From Spinacia oleracea (Eukaryota; Streptophyta; Magnoliopsida; Caryophyllales; Amaranthaceae), in contig NC_079488.1 of NCBI RefSeq assembly GCF_020520425.1, forward strand, positions 35,641,247 through 35,705,246: 64,000 nucleotides of DNA, read 5' to 3'. Of this stretch, positions 12,083 to 23,596 are shown piece after piece. Below the pieces are notes generated by a model. It made no database searches. It was not told the origin of the DNA and was given only the letters and a program-made list of their open reading frames with translations. The first letter of the stretch is position 1. Each line of letters begins with the position of its first letter. Made by a program: the position numbers and the translations under genes.

Positions 12083-14440
12083 AATTTCAATTTTGTCATC
12101 AAAACATTGAGTATGTTTTATGGCCTCTAACCATTTAAAACATTTGAGTCTATATATGGCCTCTAACCATTTTAGGGAATCTAGGTTTCGTCATAGCTTT
12201 CTTACAAGTCACAAACTCATTAATCTACATGATAATAGTTTGACTGCAAGTTGTAGGTTTCTTCACTATTTAATAGAAGAATCTCATAGTTTCATTGACC
12301 TGATCTCTATGTTTCTTCACTATCTAATAGAAGAATCTCATAGTTTCAGTGACTTGGATTCTATGCCTACTTGGGTATAGAACATCAAACAATAGAATAT
12401 CAATAGCCACTTGAAAGTCCTTTGAATATTCTGTTCTCCTTGAAGCACTTGTAAAGTTTTCTAAGAGATGTCTATTCTTTAAAGCCACTTCTAAAGTCCT
12501 TAAAGAATAAGTTCGGATTTTCTGAAGCACTTCGAAAAGCCTCCGGAATGTCCGTTTATGTTTGTTGTTCGCCTCGAAGACTTTCGAGGTCTATTTTCTC
12601 CCACTTGTCATTTTGGAAACGAATCTTCAAAAGGACATTATTTCGAGCAAACAAACATTATGTTCTCAAAAATTCGTGGTAGAAACAATACCCTTGTGTC
12701 TTATTTGAATAAATCACAATGATACATATATCTATACTTGGGCCTTAGTTTGTTGAATAACAAACACTAAGCTCCTACTGAGTTTAGGAACTCTTTAGAT
12801 ATATTATGAAAAGATATTCTGAAATTACTTTTCAATAGCTTTGACGAATTTGGTTTAGTTTGGTGGTAGTTGAGCATTTTGTTTTAGAAATTATAGGAAA
12901 AGTCTTTATGATTCATCATTGATCGAATCAAGTACTAATTGACTTCGATCATTCCAACGTAGATATGCCATATCTTATGGAGCTAGATTGTGAAATTACA
13001 ACACACAACCATTGATGATCATATTTGGTCTCAAGTAATCATCAACATGATCTAACCTAGATCTTTATGATTTCTTGCCGAGTGGATTTTATACTTCTGA
13101 ATCTTTGAACTAGCCAAACAGATTCAACTTATATCACATTTGAGTAAATAAACCTATATTCACTCAAATCCATAAAAACCTTTCTTTAGCTTTGAACTCT
13201 ATCGTCTAGGCGTTCTAACAATAGTTCATATTCTTTGTTACTTTCAACAAGTAAGACTAGCTTGTCTTAAGTTGATCTAGAAATCAACCAACTTTCAAAA
13301 GTCCATCAAAATAGAGCTTATGAATGTTAACTTGTTGATATGGTCTAAGCAACAATGCCAAAGATTTAATGGAACTCAAATCAAGGGTTTGATTTGAACC
13401 TAGTAAAGTTCTTTAAAGAGTTGTTTGTTTTAATCAAGCATATTGACTCAACCAGTAATTGACCATTTCATTCAAATAAACAAACAAACAAGCATTGTTT
13501 TTGTTCTTCTGAATGTGAGTCTTTCTGTGTTTGAAGCAGAAATTTAGGTATGCTGATTATGGAACAAAATAGCCATTAAGTTCCAGCCTTTGAAAGGACT
13601 TAAAACAAACTAGATGACCCTACAACTAATGTAGCATTGCCATGCTTCATTTCCCACTTGTAGGTCATTAGTGTATCCTAGCTTCCATTATTTGAGTTAT
13701 TACCGAAGTAAGAACCTCAAGCGGTATATGATACCAAGGAAGTTTGATTGCTAGGTCACTTCTCTTTAAACATAAATTTATAGGTAGAAACGGAATCTTA
13801 AATTCCTTTCATTTGTTCCTCGTTTTTCCTATTTCTTGTACCCTTTCTTATAGTCTTAAGAATTGAATTCTTTAGTGTTGACTTTTATACTTTGTTAGAC
13901 ATGTCCAATGTCACCAACAAGGTTCTTTACCATTTTAATTTATGTTGAATATTCTGTTTCAACTAGATGATCTTACCAGAAGCTTCTAAAGTTCTCTAAG
14001 CATCGATCTATTCGAATGTCTAGGAACTAGACTCATTCGAGAATTAAATGGAAAAAGATATTAGGTTGTTAACCATTGGTAAAGCTGAGCGTATTAAACT
14101 CAATGCTTTATGATCTCAAAACTACAGTGTATTTTGAATTCACAAGCACCAATTGGTTTGCCATTCGTTTTTGATATTCGAAAACAACCATAAAAGTCGC
14201 TATAAGAAACGTACATTTTAAATTGCTCACTTTCTCTCTTTTCCGTGAATCGTTCTTGGATTCACTACCAATCGAGGAAATTTACTGTTACCTTTCTAAA
14301 AGGATTTATTGCAGTGCAAGATATTTAATTATAAACAATAATTAAAACATACATTGAAGCATGCAAAGTCTAAACATTTATCATGAATAATAACTTGAAA
14401 TTAAAGCAACCATGCAATTCAAACAAGTTATTAGCATTTT
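12083..14440 (-). pseudogene. Decayed integrase-gag region of copia B
   Basis: No useful frame is left, but islands match copia A at the nucleotide level in the same order. The stretch near 12560-12700 with CTTTCGAGGTC and CCCACTTGTCATTTTGGAAA matches 25370-25480. The stretch near 13615-13670 with CTAATGTAGCATTGCCATG matches the gag end at 26515-26560. Short tandem duplications are visible: about 38 bp near 12117-12175, and about 52 bp near 12257-12363 with GAAGAATCTCATAGTTTCA. Confidence 0.65.
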
Positions 14441-17160
14441 ATTCGAATTATGTGTTCCGGCAGGTGTGAATAAAAATGATTCCAAGACCCTAAAATCATT
14501 GAAGAACTAAGCACAGTTTGTCGACTTAATCCTAAAACATTTTAGGTAAGCAAAAGCCTTTTGCTAATAGTCTAGAAACTACTCTTGGTTGATAGGTACG
14601 TCTAAGAACTTATTAGGTAAACCTATCGATTTTGCCACGACATAAAAGGACTCCTTACTTATATCGTTGAGTTTCACCAAAACTAACGTGTACTCACAAT
14701 TATTTGTGTACCTTGCCCCTTTAGGACCAATAAGTAACACCTCGCTGAGCGAAAACTATTACTAGATTGATGTAAAGGATATCCAAGCAAGTGTATATTT
14801 TGGCATGGCACCTTTTAACTCAATTTTTAAGTTTGGAACTTAAGCTCTTACTATGTTGGTTAGATTTTAAGTGAACTAAAATCCTTAATCATGCAACATA
14901 ATCAAGCTTTGATCTCATGCATTTTAAGACATATTTAAAGCAATAAATAACTTAAAACATGCATAAGATAAATGTGATCTAGTATGGCCCGACTTCATCT
15001 TGAAGCTTTGACTTCAAAGTCCGTCTTGAAAATCTCCGTGGGAGGCACCATTTTCTTCAAATAGGATAAGTTATAACTAATTACAACTATTTGATGGTAC
15101 GCAGACCATATTTGAATTGAAAAATAACTTTGGTACTTTAGACCAATTACATTCAAATTAATGGTACGCAGACCATATTTTCTATCCTATTTGGGCCATA
15201 CTAGTCACTTCATAACCTGCAAAACAGTACATATACAATATATACCATTCACCCATTCATTATCATGAATGGCCCACATAGCTGGTTAGTAAAACACATT
15301 ATGCATCACGTAAACATTTGCAGCAATTAATCAAGGGCACCAATAATCTACCAATTATTCAGTCCTTATTAATTCTAATCAAGTTGTTTTAACCTTAAGG
15401 ATTTGTAGACCTAATCAAGAGTTTATGACTAAAAAGCGCTCCCACTTAAACCAATAAATTCATATGCTTTACCAATTTTAAACATAAAAATGTATTTCTA
15501 GTCCAACCGGAAACATACAAATTTAATTAAAATTTAAAGCTCATATCAATTTATAATTGAATCCAAAAATTTAATTTAATTTCAGTCGTATTTAAATTAA
15601 TTCATGATTTTAATTTTAGTAAAATAATTAGAATAAATAACATTTATTATAATTATAATATTCAAAATTAAAATCCAAGAAAATAATTCAAATTATTAAT
15701 TTTAAAATTAATTAAAATTACGTGAACTGAAATTTTTCAAATTAAACATTCAAAACGATCTAATCGTAACGCAAACACCCTACGCGTTGCACGCCCATGG
15801 GCCGTACGCACACAGCCATTGCTGGCCATGTGCGCGCAGCCCATGCGCTCGTCGCATAGCTGCTGCTTCCCTATCGCAAGCCTCCGCACGCATTGGTGCT
15901 CGCTGCGCGCGCCAGCGCTCATCGCACGCGAGCTATCGCTCGCAGTGCGCGCGCGCGACATCGCTCGCTGGGCGCGCGACATCGCTCGCTGGGCGCGCGA
16001 CATCGCTCGCTGGGCGCGCGACATCGCTCGCTGTGCGCGCGAGCCATCGCTCGCTGGGGCGCGACATCGCTCCCTGGGCGGGCGACATCGCGCGCTGTGC
16101 GCGCGAGTAATGCTGGGCGCAGCGCTCGTGGCACGCGAGCCTGCGCTCGCTGCGCGCGAGGCTGCGCGCTCTTGTGCGAGGCAGCGCGCGTTGTGGCGCA
16201 GCTCGCTTGCTGCCCACACGCGACTGCCTTGGCTCGCCCTTCGCCCATGCCCATTCGTTCATTGCTCGTGGCACACGACACAAGGCAGGGCTGCTGCCTT
16301 GTGCTCGTGCACTACGCCCTTGCTCATTGCATTCGTGCCGCACGGGCGACGAGCTCCCTTGCTCGTCGTCGCATGCCCGCATTATACAACACCCCTTAAG
16401 GGTAACACGAAGCGTCCATTGCTTCGTGCGTGCAAGTTTTATGAACGAATCGCATAAAATTTTAAAATTTATATTTAAAATTAATGACAAATTAATAAAT
16501 AATATTAATTTCATAATTTTAGGGCGAAAAAATCGAAAATTTATTATCCAATTGATTTCCGATTGTTATGGATTCAAGTCTAGGTCATAAAAATTTAAAA
16601 TTTATCATAAATTTACAATTTTTATGGTGGTTTTTAATCATAGGTTTCTAATTAAATTACAATTAATTATGAAAATCAAATTAATTCTAAATTATTCTAA
16701 TTTTCAACAAATTAATCATAATTACAAATTAGATTGCATAATTAACAAGACTAGGCATTCAAACTTGTTAAACATATGCAGTAGGTCAATAAAAAATTCA
16801 AGATTTATCAACAAGAATCGCAAATATTTAATTTAACATCTTAAATTTACGAAATTTTGCATTCGAAAAACTAAAACCTTCGAAAAGTCATAGTTAGGCT
16901 TCGAATTTGAGAATTCTGGGTTCGGCAGAAAAATACTATTTTTGTCAAAATTTTAGAATGCCTTTTACATGCGGAATTGACACAAAAATCACTCAATTCG
17001 GATGAGTAACGAAGAAACTGCCGAAAAACTGCGTACGTATAATTAAATAAACGCAATTTGCAATTAATTAACAATTACGAAAATTAATCACCCCTTTTAA
17101 TTCTTGCAAATTTGTAATATTTAACCATGTTCATGCAATTTAGATTATGAAAATAATAAG
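14441..17160 (-). other. Untranslated leader of copia B
   Basis: This stretch matches 27660-30230 of copia A from GTGTTCCGGCAGGTGTGAAT onward, so it is the family's long 5' leader between the primer site and gag. It includes a sharply GC-rich island (about 15780-16400) in otherwise very AT-rich DNA. The overlapping ORFs of up to 212 codons on both strands over that island come from its simple repeats. Confidence 0.7.
15935..16107. repeat. 21-bp GC-rich tandem repeat in the copia B leader
   Basis: About eight head-to-tail copies of a 21-bp unit of the form GACATCGCTCGCTGGGCGCG. The first copies differ by one or two bases and the later ones more. Because 21 is a multiple of 3, all six frames stay open and create spurious Arg/Ala/Ser-rich ORFs. 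The matching place in copia A (about 29170-29250) has a different, shorter repeat (GCGAGGCAGTGCGCGC). Confidence 0.9.
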
Positions 17161-17176
17161 GGGCTCGTGATACCAC
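17161..17176 (-). other. Primer binding site of copia B
   Basis: Directly inside the 5' LTR the minus strand reads GTGGTATCACGAGCCC. TGGTATCA followed by GAGC is the complement of the initiator methionine tRNA 3' end used by most plant copia elements, here with two extra bases (CG) in the usual pattern. It fixes the orientation of the element. Confidence 0.8.
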
Positions 17177-18555
17177 TGTTAGGTTATGATTCATATGACA
17201 GTTCATAAATCATGCGGAAAAACCATAAAGCCAGGAAACATATTATTTACACATAATCATTTAGCATAGTTTAGATGCATACTCTTTGTTGCGTGCCTTC
17301 CCTAGCTGCGCCCGAACCGAACAAGAACAAGTCTTTAGGACTCCAAGTGTCGTCCCTCCGTAGATAGTCCACAGCACGTCCGGATCCGCCTTAAGATTGA
17401 CCAACTAGAATCGCCCTTAAGGTTCTAATATTTTCGGTTAGGTAGGCAAGAATATTGGCTGATTTTTCTGCTTAAAAATCTTAGTTTTGAATACTTAAAA
17501 CTTGTGTATAAATAATGACCCCTAGGCCTTTATTTATAGAGTTATGGAAAAGGAATCGTAATCCTAGTAGGATACGAATTAATTGAAATTAGAATCCTAC
17601 ATGAATTCTATTTAATTAATTTATCCAATTTAGGAATAGGAATTTAATCATACACTAACTCTTGTAGATTTAGGAATCACGCATGAGCACAAACTCACAC
17701 ACACACGGCAGCCACAAGGGCTGCCCATGCGCGTGCGAGCAGCAGCCCACGCAGCGCGGCCCACGCATCCGTGGCCTTGGCGCGCGCTGGGCCTGCCTTG
17801 CGGTAGGCCTGGGCGCTGCCTTGGCTGGGCTTGTGGCGCGCGTGCTTGCTGGGCGATGGCCCGGCTTCGTGCTGGGCCTTCGTCCGGCAGGCCTCGTCCG
17901 ATGCTAATTCGTACGATACGCTTCCGATTAAATTCCCGGTTCCGGAATTCATTTCCGATACGAACAATATTTAATATTTCCGATTCCGGAATCAATTTCC
18001 GTTTCGAACAAATATTTAATATTTCCGTTTCCGGAATTATTTTCCGATTCCGATAATATTTCCGATTCTGACAATATTTCCGTTTCCGGCAATATTTCCG
18101 ATTCTGGTAATATTTCCATTTCCGATAATATTTTCCGATACGTACCATGTTTCCGTTTCCGGCAACATCTACGACTTGGATAATATTCATTTTTCCGATA
18201 CGATCCATATTTCCGTTTCCGGCAATATCATCGTTTCCGGAGTATTCATTTCTTGCCTGTGACGATCTTAGCTCCCACTGAAACCAAGATCCGTCGGTTC
18301 CGAATATTCATAGATGGAGTATTTAATGCCATTAAATACTTGATCCGTTTACGTACTATTTGTGTGACCCTACGGGTTCAGTCAAGAGTAAGCTGTGGAT
18401 TAATATCATTAATTCCACTTGAACTGAAGCGGCCTCTAGCTAGGCATTCAGCTCACTTGATCTCACTGAATTATTAACTTGTTAATTAATACTGAACCGC
18501 ATTTATTAGACTTAACATAGAATGCATACTTGGACCAAGGGCATTTTTTCCTTCA
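17177..18555 (-). repeat. 5' LTR of copia B
   Basis: The same 1,379 bp as the other LTR at a constant offset of 9,020. I found no difference on reading them side by side. A promoter should lie here, but I cannot place a TATA box with confidence. Confidence 0.95.
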
Positions 18556-18930
18556 ATATTTATATTTCCGATACGATCCATATTTCAGTTTCCGTCAATA
18601 TCATCGCTTCCGGAGTATTCATTTACTTGCCTTTGACGATCTTAGCTCCCACTGAAACCAAGATCCGTCGATTCCGAATATCCATAGATGGAGTATTTAG
18701 TGCCATTAAATACTTGATCCGTTTACGTACTATTTGTGTGACCCTACGGGTTCAGTCAAGAGTAAGCTGTGGATTAATATAATTAATTCCACTTGAACTG
18801 AAGCGGCCTCTAGCTAGGCATTCAGTTCACTTGATCTCACTGAATTTATTAACTTGTTAATTAATACTGAACCGCATTTATTAGACTTAACATTAAATGC
18901 ATACTTGGACCAAGGGCATTATTTCCTTCA

Positions 18931-19760
18931 GTCTCCCACTTGTCCTCAGGGACAAGTGTACATTTCCTAATTCCTTTGTCGCTCGATGCTTGCTCTTGAA
19001 CATAAGGTAAGAGTTGTCATCCTTATTATGTCCAGAGGTGTTTCTCGGTTTCAGAGTTAAACTGATCAAATAAAAAGATAATCATAGCCTATGATTCATC
19101 TGAGCACGGCCATGCGTTTTACAGTTCCTAGCTCTCCGAGTGGCCTTGTACAACTTTCAGCATCTCATCCCGATTTATGGGAGGACAATCCCAATCTTGC
19201 GATCTTGAGATTAGACTTCGTTTGATAGGTGATTACCTGAGCGTTGCCTTTATAGCCTCCTTTTACGGTTCGACGGTTGGCAACGTCAAAGTAAGAAGTT
19301 CTCAAACAAGTAATCTCAAATCACTCAGGTATTGAGGATTAGTGTCTAATAATTTTAATGAAATTTACTTATGACAGATTTTCATATCTTACAGTAAAGT
19401 TTCATAGGTCTGTCCGATACTAGTTTTCTCAAAGTAAGTATCTATGCAAATGATTACGACATTGCCATGTCCACATAGTTCAAGAAACAGAACTACTAGT
19501 CATCTTGCATTCTAGTCGTCTAACGTTTTCTATGCGACCATTTTTATAGAAAACTCCGACCAGGGACTATTTTCAACTTTTGACATTCAAGTTCACTTGA
19601 TAATAATTTCTTAGTCACAGGACTGGTCCTGAAAGTCTATCTTGAATATTTCGTCAAATTGAAGGGACTCATCATTTAATAAACCACAAATTAAATGGAA
19701 AAATGAATTCTATTCATTTATTGTGAATGATTAACCAATAATGTTTTACAAAGTATTAAA
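18931..19760 (-). other. Copia A interior beside its 3' LTR (non-coding)
   Basis: Begins with a polypurine tract (minus strand AAGTGGGAGAC) and is nearly the same as the start of the copia B interior. No frame is open. It ends where CACTA-3 is inserted. Confidence 0.7.
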
Positions 19761-21554
19761 CACTACTACAAAAATAAACAAAGAGACCCTTCCAAAAGGG
19801 CCTAAGAGACCCTCTAAGAGGGGGTCTCTATCTCACAGGTCTCTTTGATAAAGAGACCCCCTCATATGAGGGGGTCTCTTTGTAAAAAAAAAAAAGACCT
19901 CTTAAGTAAGAAAGAGGGTCTCTTATGTAAGGCATGGAAAAATTAATTCAGAAAGGGAAAAGATCCCATACCTAAGATATGAGGTCTCTTTGTTTGTTTC
20001 ACAGAGACCCACTAGGTAAGATAACAGGTCTCTTTGTTCGTTTTATGGAGACCCACTAGGTAAGATAACAGGTCTCTTTGCAATATTTTTATTTAAAAAA
20101 AAAAAAAAACAATACCCTGCATCTCTGTCTGCGCACTAACCACTATTATTACGCTCCAATAATGAACTACACACAAAAATGACAAAATATTTTTATTAAC
20201 AAACAATTAAATAAATAAATATTTCATCAAAATCTTCTACAACTTGTGTCACAATAAAAACCTTCTACAAAAACAAATAATTCATGACAGAACATATCTT
20301 TAGCCATTAGCCACTCTATAATGGAGAATTGAAATATGAGCACTTGGTTCAACTTTCACTACAATCAACGATTCAAGTTAGTCATCAAACTCAATTAAGG
20401 GTTCCTTGGGTACATTCAGCTTAAGTTTATGTGTGTTGGCATCCTTCCTCCTCAAGCAACTTCATATAATTGTCAAATCTGCATTCCATATTCATCAAGT
20501 TTTCCTCTAATGCTTCACAAACTTTAATGGAATCATCTCAATGTTCATATAGCCAATAAGCCTGCCACACTTTGCAAAACCGGCAAACTTGTGGCACCTA
20601 CCTGTAAAATCAACCATTATAAAAATAAAATAAAAAAACTAAGTTCAAAACTATGTTGCAAAGAATTCATAGAAATGCAAAAACCCAATTTTCACACAAT
20701 CAGGAAATGTGATGACTAACAAACTAAAGCAAAAATAAATCAATATTTTGCTAAGAGATCTCATATTGATTTGTTTATTATCAACAAGGTACTAATGTTA
20801 ATTAATTTGGTTAATTACAAAAATTATAGAGGATCATTTCCTGACTCAAGACATAGGAAACGTGATCTTCATGACAGTTTCAGTTCATCAAAGGTTCAAA
20901 ACCCCACCATCAGCACAAAACAGGATTGCATCTAAACATACATTGAAAGAGACTAAAATCTCGAAATATTTCCTCTGCCATTGATCTACTGTAAGGGCAT
21001 ATTTTTCATTAGTGTAAAGTTTTAAGATCTTCTTCACCTGATTCATATCCATAAGTACAGATTCAGATGCTCATGTAACACCAACTAAAAGAAAGCTTTC
21101 ACTCAGCTCTATAAATCAAGTATTGGAAATTTAGAGAAATCCTGAAAGTATAGAATAGAACTATAAGCCTGTTTATAAACTTTATCTTTGAAACATAAAA
21201 AATTCGATTGAATAACGCATTTAGCCAAAGTGGAAAAGTAGCAACTTCTTTATCATACTCGTTATATACTATGTAGCAGTCAACTGTTAATCCAGATTCT
21301 AAAAAGAACATTGCAAAATGCATACATAAATACAAACAGAAAACAAAATCTTAGACTTACTGTATTTTTGTTTTTGCTTGCTTGTGTTAGCCTTTTTCTT
21401 CTTATTATTCTTCCTTTTCACCCAACATACATTCAAACAATTTTTAACCTGAAGCAACGACACAAATGCAATTGCAAGTATATGTGGTTCAGAAATAATC
21501 TGTCTCTTGTACTTGCTTACTAAATTCATGTCTGAGAAGAACATCGGATTGTAC

Positions 21555-21637
21555 CTGGAAAACTTGCACCGCAGCGCTCCCAATACCATTACTTATTTGG
21601 TCAGCATCTTCTTTCTTTTCACTTGATTGCTCTGAGA
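21555..21637 (-). pseudogene. Possible captured exon, gene unknown
   Basis: A minus-strand frame reads SEQSSEKKEDADQ, then ISNGIGSAAVQVFQ, and runs into GTACAATCC, a possible splice donor. The composition looks coding and it lies downstream of the SEC16 exons in the same direction. It does not resemble the part of SEC16 that I remember, so it may be a diverged SEC16 exon or another gene. Confidence 0.3.
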
Positions 21638-21882
21638 CTCATCAGCAGCCCGATCACTTGTTCATGAAACGAGGAAACACAAAATAAGACTTGGAGGAGC
21701 CAAAATAAAAACAAATGCCTATTCTGAAAGAGTTTTGGAACTAAAACACCAAAATAGAGGTCGAGATAGCTATTTAATTGAAAACTCAAACAAATCAAGA
21801 GGTAAGTAGATCAAAATCACCTACGGCAGATTATTCGTGAGTCACAACAGTCTTGGGAAACACATTTAACCAGTACTATCAA

Positions 21883-22394
21883 CAATGCGATGAACTGTAC
21901 TATCAAAAAAGTTGAGCAATGCGATGAACTGTACTATCAAAAAAGTTGAGCAATTTAACCACTATCTTTCCTGGAGCCAAGTTAGCTGCATATCCACTCT
22001 GAAAACATACAAAAATGTTTAAAAACATTATACAGCACGCTGGACTTCTTAACTAGAGAAACATGAGGGAAAACCTGTTGGTGTGTCCTAATCCTCTCTT
22101 CGAGAGATGATAATAACTGTTTCAATGTATCTTCTTCCGGTGATCGTCCAATTTTGAGAGATTTGTAAACAGCTTGACAGTATCTGAATTATGCCATCAT
22201 GTTAAAGCAAAGCAAAAAGATAAAAAAAAATTCAATTAAAAAAAAAAAAGAGGCTCCAGTACATACTTCAATGAATCCGAAATCCTTCCAACCTCGGCCA
22301 ACATGTGCGCATATACAAGTTTGTATGACTGGAGTTGAAGCAGAGAAAACTGAGAGTTCCCAAGAAACTTTGCATATTCAAAAAGCTATGTTCT
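21883..22394 (-). pseudogene. SEC16: Three captured exons of a SEC16 (MAIGO5-type) gene
   Basis: Exon 1 (22394-22267) encodes LFEYAKFLGNSQFSLLQ and YKLVYAHMLAEVGRI, ending in DSL and two bases of a Lys codon. Exon 2 (22183-22075) completes that codon and encodes YCQAVYKSLKIGRSPEED and LLSSLEERIRTHQQ. Exon 3 (21998 down) encodes SGYAANLAPGKIVVKLLN and FFDSTVHR. Each intron has GT...AG borders and the codon phase is kept across the first junction. This order matches the central C-terminal region of plant SEC16, the scaffold of COPII assembly at ER exit sites. Damage is clear: TAG replaces a probable Glu codon at the start of exon 1, and a 34-bp tandem duplication (21883-21950) breaks exon 3. 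The family call is from recognition of its sequence. Confidence 0.82.
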
Positions 22395-22996
22395 CTGCAG
22401 TAACAACCAAAACAAGACGGTATCTTATTGATCATCTCTACTACTAATTATTTTACTCCAGAGACATAGATTTACGATACAAGCATAGAATACACAACTG
22501 CCTACAATATCAACAGTAGAAGACTACTATAACCAAAATGATTCACATAAATGATTCAAGCTGGGTACAAATCCATCATTTGTAGAACCAATAGCAATAC
22601 GGAATTGGTAGACTTCAAATAAAACAAAAAAACTAACAAAATTAAGCATGACTAATCACATTATAACAATAGTTCTGGCATTCACACAGTACTAATTTCG
22701 CTGAAGAAATAGACAAACTAACCTAATTCACTCGTATTCTGACTAGTTCCTCAATTACCTTTAAAAACATTTAAACCATTCTGCTAATTTCGCTCAAATC
22801 CTCTTCAAGGTCGATCCCTCAAAACCCTAATCTCACAACACATAACCGTACAATTAAAAAAAAAACCCTAAATTCCGTGAAATCCATAACAAACAAGAAA
22901 AAAACGCAACACAATTGCAGCAAAATAACCATGAAGTTCAAACAAAATCGAAAAAAAACATCAGAAAATCAGAGATTCAAGCTAAAATTTACAGAC

Positions 22997-23181
22997 CTGT
23001 AAAATAGCTAGAGCGATGAACTCTTCGAGGTTGAAAATTAGCATATGCCATAATTTCTTCTGGTTTAGATCTGAGAATATTTTGAAGCGTTGAACCTTGG
23101 ATTCTCCAACATCGCGGAGATTTTCTACACTTTGGTCTCTCAGATCGAGAGGTGTGGTATGGAGGAAGAGAGATGGAAAAG
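22997..23181 (-). pseudogene. Possible captured exon or first exon inside CACTA-3
   Basis: A minus-strand frame reads TTPLDLRDQSVENLRDVG, then FKIFSDLNQKKLWHML and EEFIALAILQ, up to a donor-like ACAG|GTCTGT. It lies upstream of the SEC16 exons on the same strand. It lacks an ATG in this frame. I cannot assign it. It could be an exon from a second captured gene or a chance frame. Confidence 0.3.
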
Positions 23182-23596
23182 ACCTTATTTATTGCCATTT
23201 AATTTGTGGGGAGATTTGAAGAAGGAAGAGCAAAAGACCCGGTAAACAAATAAGGGGTCTCTTCCTTTTCTCCTTCTTTTTAAATCCGTGGCTCCGCATG
23301 GAGAGACCCGTTGCTTTAAATAACGGGTCTTTTAGTTCTCCCTTTTTATTGTCGGTGGAGAGAATGTGGGCCCTATGGTAAATTAGAGACCCGTTAAATC
23401 AAATAACGGGTCTCTTGCTATTCTTAATTTAGTTTAGGTTGTCTTATTTCATTCATTAGAGACCCGTTATCTCAAATATTGGGTCTTTTATATTAAAGAG
23501 ACCCATTATCTCAACCAATGGGTCTTTTCTTTAGGGTCTCTTTGCCCATTTTTGTAGTAGTGAAACTCTAAAACTTTAAAACATTAAACAAGGACA

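Larger units (their letters stand above)
8157..18555 (-). mobile_element. Copia B: young non-autonomous Ty1/copia element
   Basis: A 10,399-bp element with two 1,379-bp LTRs (8157-9535 and 17177-18555) that read identically line by line. It is flanked by a 5-bp target duplication ATATT (8152-8156 and 18556-18560). It sits inside the lower LTR of copia A, whose sequence resumes exactly after the duplication. The primer site beside the right LTR and the purine tract beside the left LTR show minus-strand transcription. The interior keeps only ruins of pol and no open gag, so it must have moved with proteins supplied by a relative. Confidence 0.95.
7140..18930 (-). repeat. Lower (3') LTR of copia A, split by copia B
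   Basis: The LTR occupies 7140-8156 and resumes at 18561-18930, about 1.39 kb in all. It starts TGTTAGGTTATGATAC and ends CCTTCA on the plus strand. It has the same plan as the copia B LTR: a GC-rich centre (about 7630-7890) and a run of degenerate 18-bp units of the form AATATTTCCGTTTCCGG (about 7900-8150). It is clearly older than the copia B LTR, with many substitutions between them. Confidence 0.9.
19761..23562 (-). mobile_element. CACTA-3: non-autonomous CACTA transposon carrying SEC16 exons
   Basis: 3,802 bp. It starts CACTACTACAAAAATAAAC and its other end, read inversely, is CACTACTACAAAAATGGGC. It is flanked by a 3-bp duplication AAA (19758-19760 and 23563-23565), as expected of CACTA elements. 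Both ends carry dense subterminal copies of AGAGACCC / GGGTCTCT in both directions (about 19785-20085 and 23235-23545). No transposase is present. The interior is occupied by host-gene exons on the minus strand, so this is a gene-capturing (transduplicating) CACTA element. It is inserted in the 3' part of copia A. Confidence 0.93.

Noticed and set aside
15737..16514. Overlapping ORFs of 107-212 codons on both strands
   Set aside because: They lie on the 21-bp GC repeat, whose length is a multiple of three, so all frames stay open. The translations are Arg/Ala/Ser repeats.
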